A stretch of 64,000 nt of DNA. It comes from DATJGF01 sp035495315. GTDB taxonomy: Bacteria > Verrucomicrobiota > Verrucomicrobiia > Limisphaerales > UBA8199. Below the pieces are notes generated by a model, which was not told the origin of the DNA, did no database searches, and saw only the letters and a list, made by a program, of their open reading frames with translations. The stretch's first letter is position 1. Every line of letters starts with the position of its first letter. This document shows, piece after piece, positions 43,892 to 53,755 of this stretch. The stretch lies in contig DATJGF010000162.1 of the NCBI GenBank assembly GCA_035495315.1, positions 27,872 to 91,871 of the forward strand, in the 5' to 3' direction. The position numbers and the translations under genes were made by a program.

Positions 43892-46800
43892 CTAAGCCGA
43901 GGTCGCACCGCTTTGCACAAACCCGACCGGAGGTTGAGACTCGACAACCATCTTCTGGTTCCGCTTATGGCCCAGCTTCATCAAAGTGACATAGAATACA
44001 GGCGTCAGGAACAACCCAAACAGCGTTACCCCGATCATTCCCGCAAATACGGCGACGCCCATTGCCTGCCGCATCTCCGCGCCGGCTCCGTGTGATTTCA
44101 CCAACGGGAACACGCCGGCGATGAACGCAATCGACGTCATCAGGATCGGCCGCAGCCGAAGCCGGCAAGCCTCGATCGCCGCTTCCATTGGGGATTTGCC
44201 CTGGTCCTGATGGTGCTTCGCGAACTCGACGATCAAGATGGCGTTTTTGCACGCCAACCCGATCAGAACAATAAACCCGATTTGCGTGAAAATGTTGTTG
44301 TCGCTCCCCTTAAGCCACACCCCGGTGATCGCAAAGAGCAAACACATCGGTAGAATGAGGATAATCGCCAGCGGCAGCCGAAAACTTTCGTATTGCGCGG
44401 CCAGTACGAGGAACACCAGCAATACGCACAATGGATAGACATAAATAGCGGTATTTCCTGCGAGGATTCGTTGATACGTCAGATCCGTCCATTCGAACTC
44501 AAGCCCACGCGGCAAATTCTCCTTCACCAGCTTCGCAATCAGCGCCTCGGCTTGTCCGGAACTGAATCCCGGCGCCGGTCCGCCATTGATCTCCGCGGCA
44601 GGGTAACCGTTGTACCGCATTGCCCGATCCGGCCCGTACGTCTCTTTCACTTTCACCAACGTCCCGAGCGACACCATTTGGCCTTGCGCATTGCGGGTCT
44701 TTAACCGGGTGATGTCTTCGGCGTGTTGCCGGAACTGGGAGTCGGCTTCGGCAACCACCTGGTACGTTCTGCCGAACCGGTTGAAGTCATTGACATATAA
44801 TGAGCCCAGATAAATCTGCATCGTTTCAAAAAGATTCTGCAATGGCACACCTTGCTGTTTGGCTTTGACGCGATCGATCTCCGCATCCAGTTGCGGTACG
44901 TTTACGGTAAAGGTGGAAAATACGCCCGCCAGTCCCGGCGTCTGGTAGGCTTTTCCGATCATTGTCTGAAGCGCTTGAAAAAGGGCGTCATAACCCAGAT
45001 CCGCTCGGTCCTCCACAAACAACTTGAATCCGCCAATCGTCCCCAGCCCGTTGACCGGTGGCGCCATCACCGTAAGCACGAAGGCATCTTGAACCGCAGC
45101 AAATTTTTGATTCAACGCGTCAGCGATCGCTTGTCCACTCAAATTAGCCGTTGTGCGCTCGTCAAACGGTTTCAAACAGAAGAATACGATCCCGGCATTC
45201 GGCGCGACCGTGAAACCGTTAATGCTCAGCCCCGGAAAGGCAACTGCTGATTCCACGCCCGGCTGTTTGAGACCAATATCCGACATGCGCCGGATGACTG
45301 CATCAGTGCGTTCGAGCGATGCCGCATCCGGTAGTTGCGCAAACGCAACCAGGTACTGCTTGTCCTGGGTCGGAACGAAACCGGTCGGCACTTTGTTAAA
45401 GCTCCAGCCTGTCAGCACCACCAGTCCGCCATACACTACCAACGCAACGGCGCTCTTGCGAATCACGCTCCCAACACCAAGCGCATACTGGGCCCCTGAC
45501 CACGCAAACACCCGATTAAATGGGCGAAAGAACCAGCCCAAACCTCTCTCCATTACGCGCCCAAACCAATCTTTCGGAGCATGATGATCTTTCAGCAAGA
45601 CGGCACAGAGAGCCGGCGACAGCGTCAACGAGTTGAAGGCTGAAATAACTGTCGAGATGGCAATCGTAATCGCGAATTGCTTATAAAACTGCCCGGTGAG
45701 TCCGCTGATGAAAGCCGTCGGGATGAAAACGGCGCAGAGCACCAGGGCCGTCGCGACGATTGGTCCGGTGACTTCGCTCATCGCCCGCCGCGCCGCGTCG
45801 AATGGCGACAACCCCAACGCGATATTCCGCTCCACGTTCTCGACCACCACGATCGCATCATCAACGACAATGCCGATCGCCAATACCAGGCCGAACAGCG
45901 ACAGGTTATTGATCGAAAACCCAAGTGCCAGCATCACCGCGAACGTCCCCACCAATGAAACCGGCACGGCTGCCAGGGGAATGATCGATGCCCGCCAGGT
46001 CTGTAGAAACAACACCACGACGATTACCACGAGCAGAATCGCCTCGATCAGTGTATGCACCACCGCTTCAATCGAGTGACTGACAAACACCGTTGGGTCA
46101 TACACGACGTCATAATCGATCCCCTCGGGAAAGTTCTTCTTCAGCTCTTCCATCACGTGACGCACGTTTTTCGACAGCTGCAGCGCGTTGGCCCCAGGGG
46201 TTTGAAAAATGGGGATCGCAACCGCCGTGCGATTGTTCAGCAGTGAACGCAATGAATAACCGGACGCGCCGAGTTCGAGCCGCGCGACGTCTTTCAACAG
46301 AATCTTCTCACCACCGGAGCCTGTTTTGATGATGATGTCGCCAAACTCCTCGGGTGAGACCAGGCGGCCCTTGGCGTTGAGTTGCAGTTCGAACGGCACC
46401 GGTTGGCCGACTGGTGGCTGACCGATAGCCCCGGCCGCGATTTGAACGTTCTGTTCTCGTATCGCACTGACCACGTCACTGGCCGTAAGGTTGCGCGCCG
46501 CGATCTTGTCCGGATCCAGCCATACCCGCATCGCATAGTCGCCCGAACCAAACAGACCCACATCGCCTGCTCCCGGAATCCGCGCCAGGACGTCCCGCAC
46601 TTGCAAGCTGGCATAGTTCCGCAGATAAACCTCGTCGTAACGATCATTGGGTGAGAACAAGTGCACCACCATGGTCAGGTCGGGTGACTGCTTAGTCGTC
46701 GTCACCCCAAGCCGCCGGACATCTTCGGGCAACTTCGGCAGCACCTGGGAAACGCGGTTTTGCACTTGAACCTGGGCCTTGTCGACGTCCGTTCCCAGCT

Positions 46801-47089
46801 TGAACGTCACCGTCAGCGTCATGACCCCATCCGGTGTCGCCTGGGAAAACATGTAGAGCGAATCTTCAACGCCATTGATCGATTGTTCGAGCGGCGACGC
46901 GACAGTCTCAGCAATCGTCCTGGGATTTGCGCCGGGATAAGTCGCCTTGACCACGATCGTGGGTGGCACAACCTCGGGATATTCGCTAATCGGCAGCCGC
47001 CACATCGACAACAAGCCCAGTAGGAAGATCACTGCAGAAAGTACACCGGCAAAAATAGGCCGCCGGATGAAGAAGTTGGAGAAGTTCAT
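43892..47089 (-). CDS. RND family multidrug efflux inner-membrane transporter (HAE1)
   Basis: 1065 aa. The N-terminus NFFIRRPIFAGVLSAVIFLL and the repeated topology with two large periplasmic loops are of the AcrB/MexB kind. The proton relay pair is seen in AIGIVVDDAIVVVENVERN (Asp-Asp) in TM4, and Lys/Thr-type residues lie in the C-terminal set (IGLACKNAILIVEFAKHH). The porter-region EYPEVVPPTIVVKATYPGAN is conserved. It exports toxic organic compounds across the envelope together with an adaptor (47362) and an outer channel (fusion at 41131). The 272-base gap before the adaptor has no gene. Confidence 0.95.
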   Translation of the reverse strand: MNFSNFFIRRPIFAGVLSAVIFLLGLLSMWRLPISEYPEVVPPTIVVKATYPGANPRTIAETVASPLEQSINGVEDSLYMFSQATPDGVMTLTVTFKLGTDVDKAQVQVQNRVSQVLPKLPEDVRRLGVTTTKQSPDLTMVVHLFSPNDRYDEVYLRNYASLQVRDVLARIPGAGDVGLFGSGDYAMRVWLDPDKIAARNLTASDVVSAIREQNVQIAAGAIGQPPVGQPVPFELQLNAKGRLVSPEEFGDIIIKTGSGGEKILLKDVARLELGASGYSLRSLLNNRTAVAIPIFQTPGANALQLSKNVRHVMEELKKNFPEGIDYDVVYDPTVFVSHSIEAVVHTLIEAILLVVIVVVLFLQTWRASIIPLAAVPVSLVGTFAVMLALGFSINNLSLFGLVLAIGIVVDDAIVVVENVERNIALGLSPFDAARRAMSEVTGPIVATALVLCAVFIPTAFISGLTGQFYKQFAITIAISTVISAFNSLTLSPALCAVLLKDHHAPKDWFGRVMERGLGWFFRPFNRVFAWSGAQYALGVGSVIRKSAVALVVYGGLVVLTGWSFNKVPTGFVPTQDKQYLVAFAQLPDAASLERTDAVIRRMSDIGLKQPGVESAVAFPGLSINGFTVAPNAGIVFFCLKPFDERTTANLSGQAIADALNQKFAAVQDAFVLTVMAPPVNGLGTIGGFKLFVEDRADLGYDALFQALQTMIGKAYQTPGLAGVFSTFTVNVPQLDAEIDRVKAKQQGVPLQNLFETMQIYLGSLYVNDFNRFGRTYQVVAEADSQFRQHAEDITRLKTRNAQGQMVSLGTLVKVKETYGPDRAMRYNGYPAAEINGGPAPGFSSGQAEALIAKLVKENLPRGLEFEWTDLTYQRILAGNTAIYVYPLCVLLVFLVLAAQYESFRLPLAIILILPMCLLFAITGVWLKGSDNNIFTQIGFIVLIGLACKNAILIVEFAKHHQDQGKSPMEAAIEACRLRLRPILMTSIAFIAGVFPLVKSHGAGAEMRQAMGVAVFAGMIGVTLFGLFLTPVFYVTLMKLGHKRNQKMVVESQPPVGFVQSGATSA

Positions 47090-47361
47090 AAGTAAAAGGT
47101 GATGCGTGAAGCAGGATAGATCCTATAGGTCGTATAAGTCATATCTCAAAGAACCGACTTTCCTGCTGCAAGAGCGGCGCTTTGTAGAAAACTCGGACTC
47201 CGAGTGACCGGACCCCAAAAGAAGGGACAAACCCGGCCGAACGCATCGATTCGAATTTCGGTCTTCGATTCTGCCTCGGGCCTCGCTTCTCGGCCTTGAG
47301 TCTTAAGCTGTGTCTTATGAATGAGTTCATGGAACTTTTCTCCGCGAATTGTCAGTTTTGC

Positions 47362-48534
47362 TTACCGCTTCGCCAATTGAGACTGTGAACCGGCCACCTC
47401 GGTTTGCGGTGTTACCGGCATTCCCGGACGCACCCGTTGCAGGCCGTTGACCACCACCGCATCGGCACCCGAAAGACCGGAACGAACCACCCGCCGGCCA
47501 TCCACTACCGGACCAAGTGTCACCTGTCGGTAGGCCACCGTGTTTGTTTGCGTCAGCGTAAGGACAAACTTCTGTGCCTGATCGGTGCCGATCGCGCGCT
47601 CCTCGACCAACAGCGCCGGGTGCCGGTCACTTAGCGGCACACGAATACGCGCAAACAATCCGGGCACAATACGTCCATCGGCATTGGGAAAGATCGCGCG
47701 CAGAAGAATACTCCCCGTCTCGCTATTCAGCCGGTTGTCGAACGATTCAATATAGCCGCGGTGCGGGAAATCCTGTTCGTCAGCGAGTTGCAGTTCTACG
47801 GGAATTTTGCCCTCGCCAACGGCCTCGAGCTTCTTGGAACGGGCGAGGGCGTTGAACCGCAACAAGGAGTTCTCATCCATATCAGCGTAAACATAGACCG
47901 GATCAACCGTAACGAGCGTGGTGAGCAACGTCGCCGCCCCGGCGACACCACTGACGTAATTGCCTTCCGTCAATAGCGCGCGACTCACGCGGCCGGCAAT
48001 GGGAGCCCGCACTTGTGTATACTCCAAGTCGAGTTTTGCTGAATCGAGCGCCGCTTGGGTGGCCATCAACGCGCTCTTCGCTTCTTGATAGCGCGATTCT
48101 CGAGCATCGGATTCCTCAGTCGAGATGGCCTTGTTGGCCAGTAATTGAGGAGTGCGTTCCGCTTCCCGACGGGCATTGTCCAGCCGCACCTTCGCCTGCG
48201 CGAATTCCGCCTGGCGCTGTTCGAATGTCGCCTGGTGCCAGCGAGGATCGATCTGGAAAAGCACGTCGCCCTTTTTCACCAGCTGACCTGATTGGAACTT
48301 CACTTCCTGGACATATCCTGATACGCGCGGTCGAATTTCGACGGTCTCGACCGGCTCGATTCTCCCGGTGAATTCGTCGCGTTCGACTATCTCACGTTGT
48401 TCGACCGGCGCGACTGTAACCGTCGGCAGTGGTGGTTTTGTTGCTGTCGGCTTCGGACTGCAACCCATTGTGCCGAAGACAATCGCTCCGAAAGCCAAAC
48501 CAGTTGAAACAACATTCCGAGTCTTAAGTTTCAT
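47362..48534 (-). CDS. RND efflux periplasmic adaptor (membrane fusion protein)
   Basis: 390 aa from ATG 48534. The signal-like N-terminus (LAFGAIVFGTMGCSPKPTAT) has a Cys that could be lipidated, though TMGC is not a perfect lipobox. The lipoyl-like half-motifs are RPRVSGYVQEVKFQSGQLVK then GDVLFQID, and YTQVRAPIAGRVSRALLTEG. A coiled-coil hairpin lies between them. It couples the RND pump to the outer channel. The gene is second in the operon that begins with the small gene at 48899. Confidence 0.93.
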   Translation of the reverse strand: MKLKTRNVVSTGLAFGAIVFGTMGCSPKPTATKPPLPTVTVAPVEQREIVERDEFTGRIEPVETVEIRPRVSGYVQEVKFQSGQLVKKGDVLFQIDPRWHQATFEQRQAEFAQAKVRLDNARREAERTPQLLANKAISTEESDARESRYQEAKSALMATQAALDSAKLDLEYTQVRAPIAGRVSRALLTEGNYVSGVAGAATLLTTLVTVDPVYVYADMDENSLLRFNALARSKKLEAVGEGKIPVELQLADEQDFPHRGYIESFDNRLNSETGSILLRAIFPNADGRIVPGLFARIRVPLSDRHPALLVEERAIGTDQAQKFVLTLTQTNTVAYRQVTLGPVVDGRRVVRSGLSGADAVVVNGLQRVRPGMPVTPQTEVAGSQSQLAKR

Positions 48535-48575
48535 AGGCAAAAGGGATTTGAGGTTGAATTCTTGGTGGCGCTAAA

Positions 48576-48899
48576 TCACGCAGCCACGCTTGCGAGGCTG
48601 CTACCGTGCAGCATTGCTTCCTGTCGACGGTTCCACGCGGCCACCGCTTCCACTTTCTCGCGGGCCAGTGTCGGATACACCAGGAGAGGAAAACCCGTTT
48701 CATGCGCCAGCGCTTCAGCCTCGGTGAGGGCAAGCTCGGCCATCTGGCCGCGGGCTCCCAGGACATTGCGAAACTCGCTTAAAATCGTCTCTTTGGTCAT
48801 CTCCATTCTCCGTAAGAATTTCTGGCACGACATTGAGCAGGCATTAATGAAAGCGCGAGTCGCCGAGGGGTTGTCGTTATTGAGTTGGCACGAATTCAT
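48576..48899 (-). CDS. Small hypothetical protein at the head of the efflux operon
   Basis: 107 aa if it starts at ATG 48899 (AAAGGA nine bases upstream), or 74 aa from ATG 48800 (GGAGA six bases upstream). The conserved-looking core is MTKETILSEFRNVLGARGQM then AELALTEAEALAHETGFPLL and ending WNRRQEAML. It is a soluble helical protein. It lies between the TetR/operator region and the adaptor, in the same direction as the efflux genes. Function is not recognised. Confidence 0.65.
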   Translation of the reverse strand: MNSCQLNNDNPSATRAFINACSMSCQKFLRRMEMTKETILSEFRNVLGARGQMAELALTEAEALAHETGFPLLVYPTLAREKVEAVAAWNRRQEAMLHGSSLASVAA

Positions 48900-48921
48900 A
48901 GCAAACATTCCTTTCCACTAG

Positions 48922-48947
48922 TTGTCTGTTTAGTCAAATATTAGTCC
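48922..48947. promoter_or_regulatory. TetR operator of the efflux operon
   Basis: GTCTGTTTAGTC (48924-48935) is the near-identical reverse complement of the GACTAAACAGTC dyad found before tetR (49638-49649). A further TTAGTCC half-site follows. It sits directly upstream of the efflux operon's first gene, so the TetR protein plausibly represses it. The -10 and -35 boxes here are not clear. Confidence 0.65.
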
Positions 48948-48956
48948 AAAAAAAAT

Positions 48957-49571
48957 CTATGCCGCCACCATCCCCGGAACTTTCATGCCCAGAATCGCAA
49001 ACGCGCCCGGCGCCGCTTCCCGCAACACTTCAACGTCATCCTGAATCCGAGCCTGCGTAAGCAATCCTTCGTAATACGCATGGATCATGCGCGCCTTGGC
49101 GGCAGCGTCCGGCGCATCAATTAAGCCAGCTGCGTGGGCGTCGCGAATAGCGGACTCCAAGTACTTGAGTTTGTAACTAAGAATCTCCTGGATTTTCTTC
49201 TGCAAGGCGTGCTCCTGGGTGCAAACCTCGGAACCGAGCGAAAATAAAGGGCACCCCAGGACATGCCCATATTTCTGCTTAATTTCACTCTGAAAACGGT
49301 GGCCCATGTCGAAGTAATTCTTAAGCCGCTGCAGCGGGGGCACGGTGGGTGAGAACAACGAATCGGATTCGGCACGATGCTTTTGCCATTGCGCCTCAAT
49401 TGCGGTGACGGCCAAGTCCGCCTTGGACTCGAAGTAATAATAGAAACTACCTTTACGCACGCCTGCCTTGTCGCAGATCTGGTCGATGGTCGTGCTGCCG
49501 TAGGAGCAGCTCCAGATCAACTCCAGGACTGCATCCATCAGCTTATTTCGGTTGTCACTCACTCGACCCAT
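48957..49571 (-). CDS. TetR family transcriptional repressor of the efflux operon
   Basis: 204 aa. The DNA-binding helix-turn-helix is seen in YGSTTIDQICDKAGVRKGSF then YYYFESKADL. The C-terminal ligand domain is of the TetR_C/YcdC-like group (LQRLKNYFDMGHRFQSEIKQ, GCPLFSLGSEV). TetR-family proteins sense small compounds and derepress pumps. It is in the same direction as the efflux genes, and operator copies lie both in front of it and in front of the pump genes, so it is probably autoregulated. Confidence 0.92.
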   Translation of the reverse strand: MGRVSDNRNKLMDAVLELIWSCSYGSTTIDQICDKAGVRKGSFYYYFESKADLAVTAIEAQWQKHRAESDSLFSPTVPPLQRLKNYFDMGHRFQSEIKQKYGHVLGCPLFSLGSEVCTQEHALQKKIQEILSYKLKYLESAIRDAHAAGLIDAPDAAAKARMIHAYYEGLLTQARIQDDVEVLREAAPGAFAILGMKVPGMVAA

Positions 49572-49634
49572 AGTTCAATCTCGCTACCGTAATTGGAGGA
49601 GAGTATCCCCTCGCAACAACAAAACCATATCAAA

Positions 49635-49652
49635 TTAGACTAAACAGTCAAA
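49635..49652. promoter_or_regulatory. TetR autoregulatory operator overlapping the tetR promoter
   Basis: The dyad GACTAAACAGTC (49638-49649) overlaps, on the minus strand, a promoter-like TTGACT (49650-49645), 16 bases, TATGGT (49628-49623). Binding would block RNA polymerase. The matching site is at 48924-48935. Confidence 0.65.
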
Positions 49653-49793
49653 TACTTTCTGCAAAGAATCTTCACCGGCCTGATTCTTGACCAATTGTGG
49701 CTGCATAACTCCCTGAGTCTAAGAGAGCAACGTCGCGTGAATTTATCAGCTAAAACCATTGACTCGTGGTGCACGCTGCGGATTTATTGGCTC

Positions 49794-52586
49794 ATGCTTG
49801 CCCGGTTTTGTTTAAGGACCACCATCCATGTTTGCGCTTTATCCGCCGCAGCTTGGACGTCGCTTGCCGTCGGAGAGGAGAGTGTTTCCGCTGAAAACAT
49901 CGATCACGCTGGAATCATCACGCGTTGGGATGAACAGAGCCTGGAGCGCGGGCACAAGCTGTTTCTGCTGGCTTGCGCGCCCTGTCACGGAACGAACGGG
50001 ATACAAACGATCAATCCACAGTCGCGGCCCTTTGCAGTCGATAAGTTCCAAAACGGCAGTGACCCATTCAGCATATTCAAGACGATTACCGGCGGGTTTA
50101 AGAATATGCCGTCGCAAACCTGGATGACGCCGGAGCAACGTTACGAAGTCATTCAGTACATCCGCGAAAGTTTTCTCAAAAAGCTGAACCCGACGCAGTA
50201 CTTTCCTGTATCCGAAACGTATCTGGGTTCGCTCCCAAAATTCGACCCCGCTCGTGCGGCAAACATCGCGGCGATTAAGAGCGGACAACGCGACTTCGGG
50301 CCTGTGTTGGAATCGCAATTGGGAACTAACCTTGCCGATGTGCTTACCTTCCGCTTGCAGGACAATGTCACTTTAACTTACGACCTCCACCACATGCGAC
50401 TGGCAGGGGCGTGGCAGGGGGGATTCCTTGATCTATCTCACACAGGACATTTCGAACAGCGTGGCGAAGGGCAACCACAACCTCAAGGCACACCGCTGCG
50501 TGGCTTGCAGCATTGGTATTGGGCCTTCAACGGACGATTCAATTATCCAACCGAAGGGCTGCTCCCGCGTGGACCTTTACCTGCCGCGTTGATGAGGTAC
50601 AAAGGACACTATGTCTACAATCGCCAGGCCATCCTCTCTTTCACCATCGATGGCCGAGATATTTTGGAGTTGCCCGAAGCCGAGAAAGCGGACGATTCGG
50701 TAATTATTTCTCATACGCTGCGCATCGCCCGGGGCCCCGCGCAGTTACGGCTTTGTATGGGGCAAGGCGAGAAGTCTTCTCAGCAAAGGTGTGGCCTGGT
50801 TTTGCCCCAAGGCTCTGCTCCGGAAGGACAGGGCGGTCCCGTTCGTGGAAGGCTCGTGGTGGCCGCATCGGTTATCCCCAACGGCGATTTACCCCAAGGC
50901 GGCCACTCGATCGGCGATTTTGTTGCTGCCGGCGCCTTCGGTGCCACTGAAGGGTTGACTTGGGAGGTGGATGACCAACAGAGACTTATTCTGAACATTC
51001 CGGGAGATGGACAACCGCGTCTAGTGCGCGTTCTCTGTTTCGCAGGCAACGGAACAGCCGCGCTGCGGAAATTTGGAGAGCGAATCCACCAAGCGCAGCC
51101 CGAAGCGATTGTTGACCCGGAAACCCTAACGCATGGTGGCGCGCGACTCTGGCCGATGGCACTCGACGTTCACGGCCAGCTTGGCAAAGAGTCCAACGCA
51201 TATACCCTGGACACCATTCCCGTGCCGTTCAACAACCCATATGGCGCATGGCTGCGCACCAGCGCATTGGCTTTTTTCCCGGACGGCCGCGCGGTGGTGA
51301 CCACTTATGGCGGCGATGTGTGGCTGGTGTCGGGTCTCGACACGCCGCTCGAACATGTCACGTGGTCGCGTTTCGCATCCGGGCTCTACGAACCTTTTGG
51401 CGCACAGGTGATCGAAAACCAGGTCTATGTTACATGCCGCAACGGTATTGTCCGCCTGAAGGACATCAACAATGACGGGGAAGCCGATTACTACGAAACA
51501 TTTTACGCCGATACCGACGTCTCGACGTTTTTCCATAGCTTTAATTTTGACCTGCAGGTCGATCGCCACGGGCGTCTCTATTTTATCAAACCCGGTGAAT
51601 ACACCGATTACAAACTGCCTGGTGCGCTCGTCGAAATCTCCCCCGACGGCAAGCGCGCCGAGGTGTATTGCACCGGTTTTCGCGTACCGAACGGACTAGG
51701 ACTGCTGCCGGATGGCCGTCTGACAGCTAGCGACAATCAAGGCAACTGGATGCCCGCTTCCAAAATCAATTTGGTCCGGCGCGGAGGATTCTACGGCTAT
51801 GTGCAGAACCTCAAAGGCGGCGGTCTTTTCGGCGATCAATGGGCACCCGACGGGGGCCGCATCGATGCCGACAGGATCAAGCCACCTACCAGCTTCGACC
51901 AGCCAATCATTTGGATGCCGCAGGAGTTTGATAATTCAAGCAGCGGACAACTTTACGTTGAGGATCCTCGATTCGGTCCCTTATCCGGTCGCTTGCTGCA
52001 CACGAGCTTTGGCAAAGGCTGGATGTATTACCTCATGCTGCAAGAGGTCGGGCCCGTCGCACAGGCAGCGATCGTCGCTTTGCCATTTCAATTCGACGCC
52101 GGACTAATGCGCGCCCGATTCAATCCTGCCGACGGCCAGGTTTATGCAACCGGGCTTTCCGGCTGGCAGGGCCCACCCGATGGAAAGGACGGCTGCCTCC
52201 AACGCCTGCGGTATACCGGCAGGCCAGCCAAACTGTTGGACGATCTCAAAGTGCAACACGATGGATTGGCTTTGCGCTTTAACTTCGAACTCGACAAGGC
52301 AGCCGCGCTCAACGCGGCGAATTACCAACTCGAACAATGGAATTACCTCTGGAGCGCCAATTACGGTTCGGATCAATATTCCGTCGAACACCCCGGTCAA
52401 AAGGGTCACGATCGGGTGCCGATTCAAGACATCAAACTAAGCAACGATAAACGTCAGGTGTTTCTGACCATTCCGGGACTCCGCCCAGTCAACCAGGTCG
52501 AAATTCGACTAGCGCTCCAAGCAGCCGACGGAGCGGCCTTCAAAGAGTTGGCTTACCTCACGATTAATGCGGTACCAGAGCGATGA
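49794..52586 (+). CDS. Cytochrome c-domain protein with DUF6797-like/sorbosone-dehydrogenase-type propeller
   Basis: 930 aa from ATG 49794; the frame extends to TTG 49695. A signal peptide (RTTIHVCALSAAAWTSLAVG) is followed by a c-type heme site CAPCHGTNG near residue 60 and QTWMTPEQRYEVIQYIRESF typical of cytochrome c domains. A long beta-propeller region follows (TGFRVPNGLGLLPDGRLTAS, WAPDGGRIDADRIKPP) as in verrucomicrobial/planctomycete cytochrome-linked sugar-oxidising or sulfatase-locus proteins. An extracytoplasmic oxidase or dehydrogenase role is inferred, with the substrate unknown. It is divergent from tetR. Confidence 0.8.
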   Translation: MLARFCLRTTIHVCALSAAAWTSLAVGEESVSAENIDHAGIITRWDEQSLERGHKLFLLACAPCHGTNGIQTINPQSRPFAVDKFQNGSDPFSIFKTITGGFKNMPSQTWMTPEQRYEVIQYIRESFLKKLNPTQYFPVSETYLGSLPKFDPARAANIAAIKSGQRDFGPVLESQLGTNLADVLTFRLQDNVTLTYDLHHMRLAGAWQGGFLDLSHTGHFEQRGEGQPQPQGTPLRGLQHWYWAFNGRFNYPTEGLLPRGPLPAALMRYKGHYVYNRQAILSFTIDGRDILELPEAEKADDSVIISHTLRIARGPAQLRLCMGQGEKSSQQRCGLVLPQGSAPEGQGGPVRGRLVVAASVIPNGDLPQGGHSIGDFVAAGAFGATEGLTWEVDDQQRLILNIPGDGQPRLVRVLCFAGNGTAALRKFGERIHQAQPEAIVDPETLTHGGARLWPMALDVHGQLGKESNAYTLDTIPVPFNNPYGAWLRTSALAFFPDGRAVVTTYGGDVWLVSGLDTPLEHVTWSRFASGLYEPFGAQVIENQVYVTCRNGIVRLKDINNDGEADYYETFYADTDVSTFFHSFNFDLQVDRHGRLYFIKPGEYTDYKLPGALVEISPDGKRAEVYCTGFRVPNGLGLLPDGRLTASDNQGNWMPASKINLVRRGGFYGYVQNLKGGGLFGDQWAPDGGRIDADRIKPPTSFDQPIIWMPQEFDNSSSGQLYVEDPRFGPLSGRLLHTSFGKGWMYYLMLQEVGPVAQAAIVALPFQFDAGLMRARFNPADGQVYATGLSGWQGPPDGKDGCLQRLRYTGRPAKLLDDLKVQHDGLALRFNFELDKAAALNAANYQLEQWNYLWSANYGSDQYSVEHPGQKGHDRVPIQDIKLSNDKRQVFLTIPGLRPVNQVEIRLALQAADGAAFKELAYLTINAVPER

Positions 52587-52598
52587 AGCCCTGAATCT

Positions 52599-53651
52599 CT
52601 ATCTGGCGATTAATTCTTTCAATTTGCCCGAAGCCAGGCCGCTGTCGATCACCTCGGCGGCGATCTCCCATCCATCGCTCAACGTGCGGGCCCGTCCCGC
52701 AACAAACAATGCGGCCGCAGCGTTCAGCAGCACGGCATCGCGCTTCGGGCCCCGCTCGCTGCCGGCCAGGACCTGACGGATTATTGCGCTGTTCACCTGC
52801 CGATCACCCCCGCGCAAATCCGCCAAAGTTGCCGGTTGTATCGGAAATGCCTCCGGTGAAAGAAGCGAGCAATTTAAACCGTTCTCCTGGTAAAACTCAG
52901 CGACAGTCGTTGGACCCAACGGGGACAATTCATCCAGCTGTCGCACGGCGCCCGATTCGTCCGTTACCGTGCCACAGACCACCATCGCCCTGCGGACACC
53001 CAATGTTTGCAGGACCCGCGCCAGAGGCTCGCAGAGTTCCGGCCTGGGCACGCCGATCAGCATCGCCGATGGGCGCGCAGGATTAAGCAGCGGACCGAGG
53101 TAATTGAAAATAGTCGCCTGGCCGCGTTCCGCGCAAAGTTTACGCGCCGGAATTATATGGCGAAACGCCGGATGATACTTTGGTGCGAAGAAAAACGCGA
53201 AGCCGCGCTCACGAAGCAAGCGGACTGATTCCTCCGGGCTCACATCAAACGGGATGCCCAATGCCTCAACGACATCGGCGCTTCCAATAGTCGACGTGCT
53301 TGCCCGATTGCCATGTTTAGCCACCTTTACCCCCGCCGCGGCTGCCAGCAATGCGACCGTCGTCGAGATATTAAACGTGCTTAACCGATCGCCCCCGGTA
53401 CCGACAACGTCCAGGATCTCATTGCGACGCAACTCGCCATCAATCGGAGCGTTCACCGCGCGCGAGCGCATCTCCCGCACAAAACACGCGATCTCTTCGG
53501 CGGTCTCGCCTTTCTGCGCCAAACTGCTCAAAAATTGGGCCTTTATTTCGACTGGAACAGATTCAAGCACCAACTGTTCAACGGCCGCCTTGATCTCCAC
53601 CTCAGCAAGCGCCCGTGAGGAGCTCAGTTCGTGAATTAAATTTTCGAGCAC
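52599..53651 (-). CDS. trpD: Anthranilate phosphoribosyltransferase
   Basis: 350 aa. TrpD couples anthranilate to PRPP in tryptophan synthesis. The PRPP-binding loop is seen in DVVGTGGDRLSTFNIST, and KHGNRASTSTIGSADVVEAL plus FFFAPKYHPAFRHI complete the active-site blocks. GTG 53651 is the start. It is convergent with the cytochrome gene (12 bases apart) and no other trp gene is in the window, so the pathway is not clustered here. Confidence 0.95.
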   Translation of the reverse strand: MLENLIHELSSSRALAEVEIKAAVEQLVLESVPVEIKAQFLSSLAQKGETAEEIACFVREMRSRAVNAPIDGELRRNEILDVVGTGGDRLSTFNISTTVALLAAAAGVKVAKHGNRASTSTIGSADVVEALGIPFDVSPEESVRLLRERGFAFFFAPKYHPAFRHIIPARKLCAERGQATIFNYLGPLLNPARPSAMLIGVPRPELCEPLARVLQTLGVRRAMVVCGTVTDESGAVRQLDELSPLGPTTVAEFYQENGLNCSLLSPEAFPIQPATLADLRGGDRQVNSAIIRQVLAGSERGPKRDAVLLNAAAALFVAGRARTLSDGWEIAAEVIDSGLASGKLKELIAR

Positions 53652-53662
53652 GGCGGGATTCT

Positions 53663-53697
53663 AAAGTCCAAAGTCCAAAGTCCAAAGGCCAAAGTCC
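53663..53697. repeat. Heptad array, GTCCAAA type, single arm
   Basis: The seven-base unit AGTCCAA is repeated about five times (AGTCCAAAGTCCAAAGTCCA, one unit changed to GGCCAA). It lies in the gap directly upstream of trpD. A worn shorter copy of the same word is at about 4593-4612 (GGCCAAAGTCCAAAGC). No complementary arm is present in either case. Confidence 0.75.
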
Positions 53698-53755
53698 GGC
53701 ATGTTACTTAACAATCGAGGAACACAGTACGGCCGAACGAGAAGAGGTTGACTCT

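Noticed and set aside
44852..47023. Several plus-strand frames inside the RND pump gene
   Set aside because: Composition is Arg/His/Pro-rich and typical of the antisense of an efflux pump gene; no domain or ribosome site.
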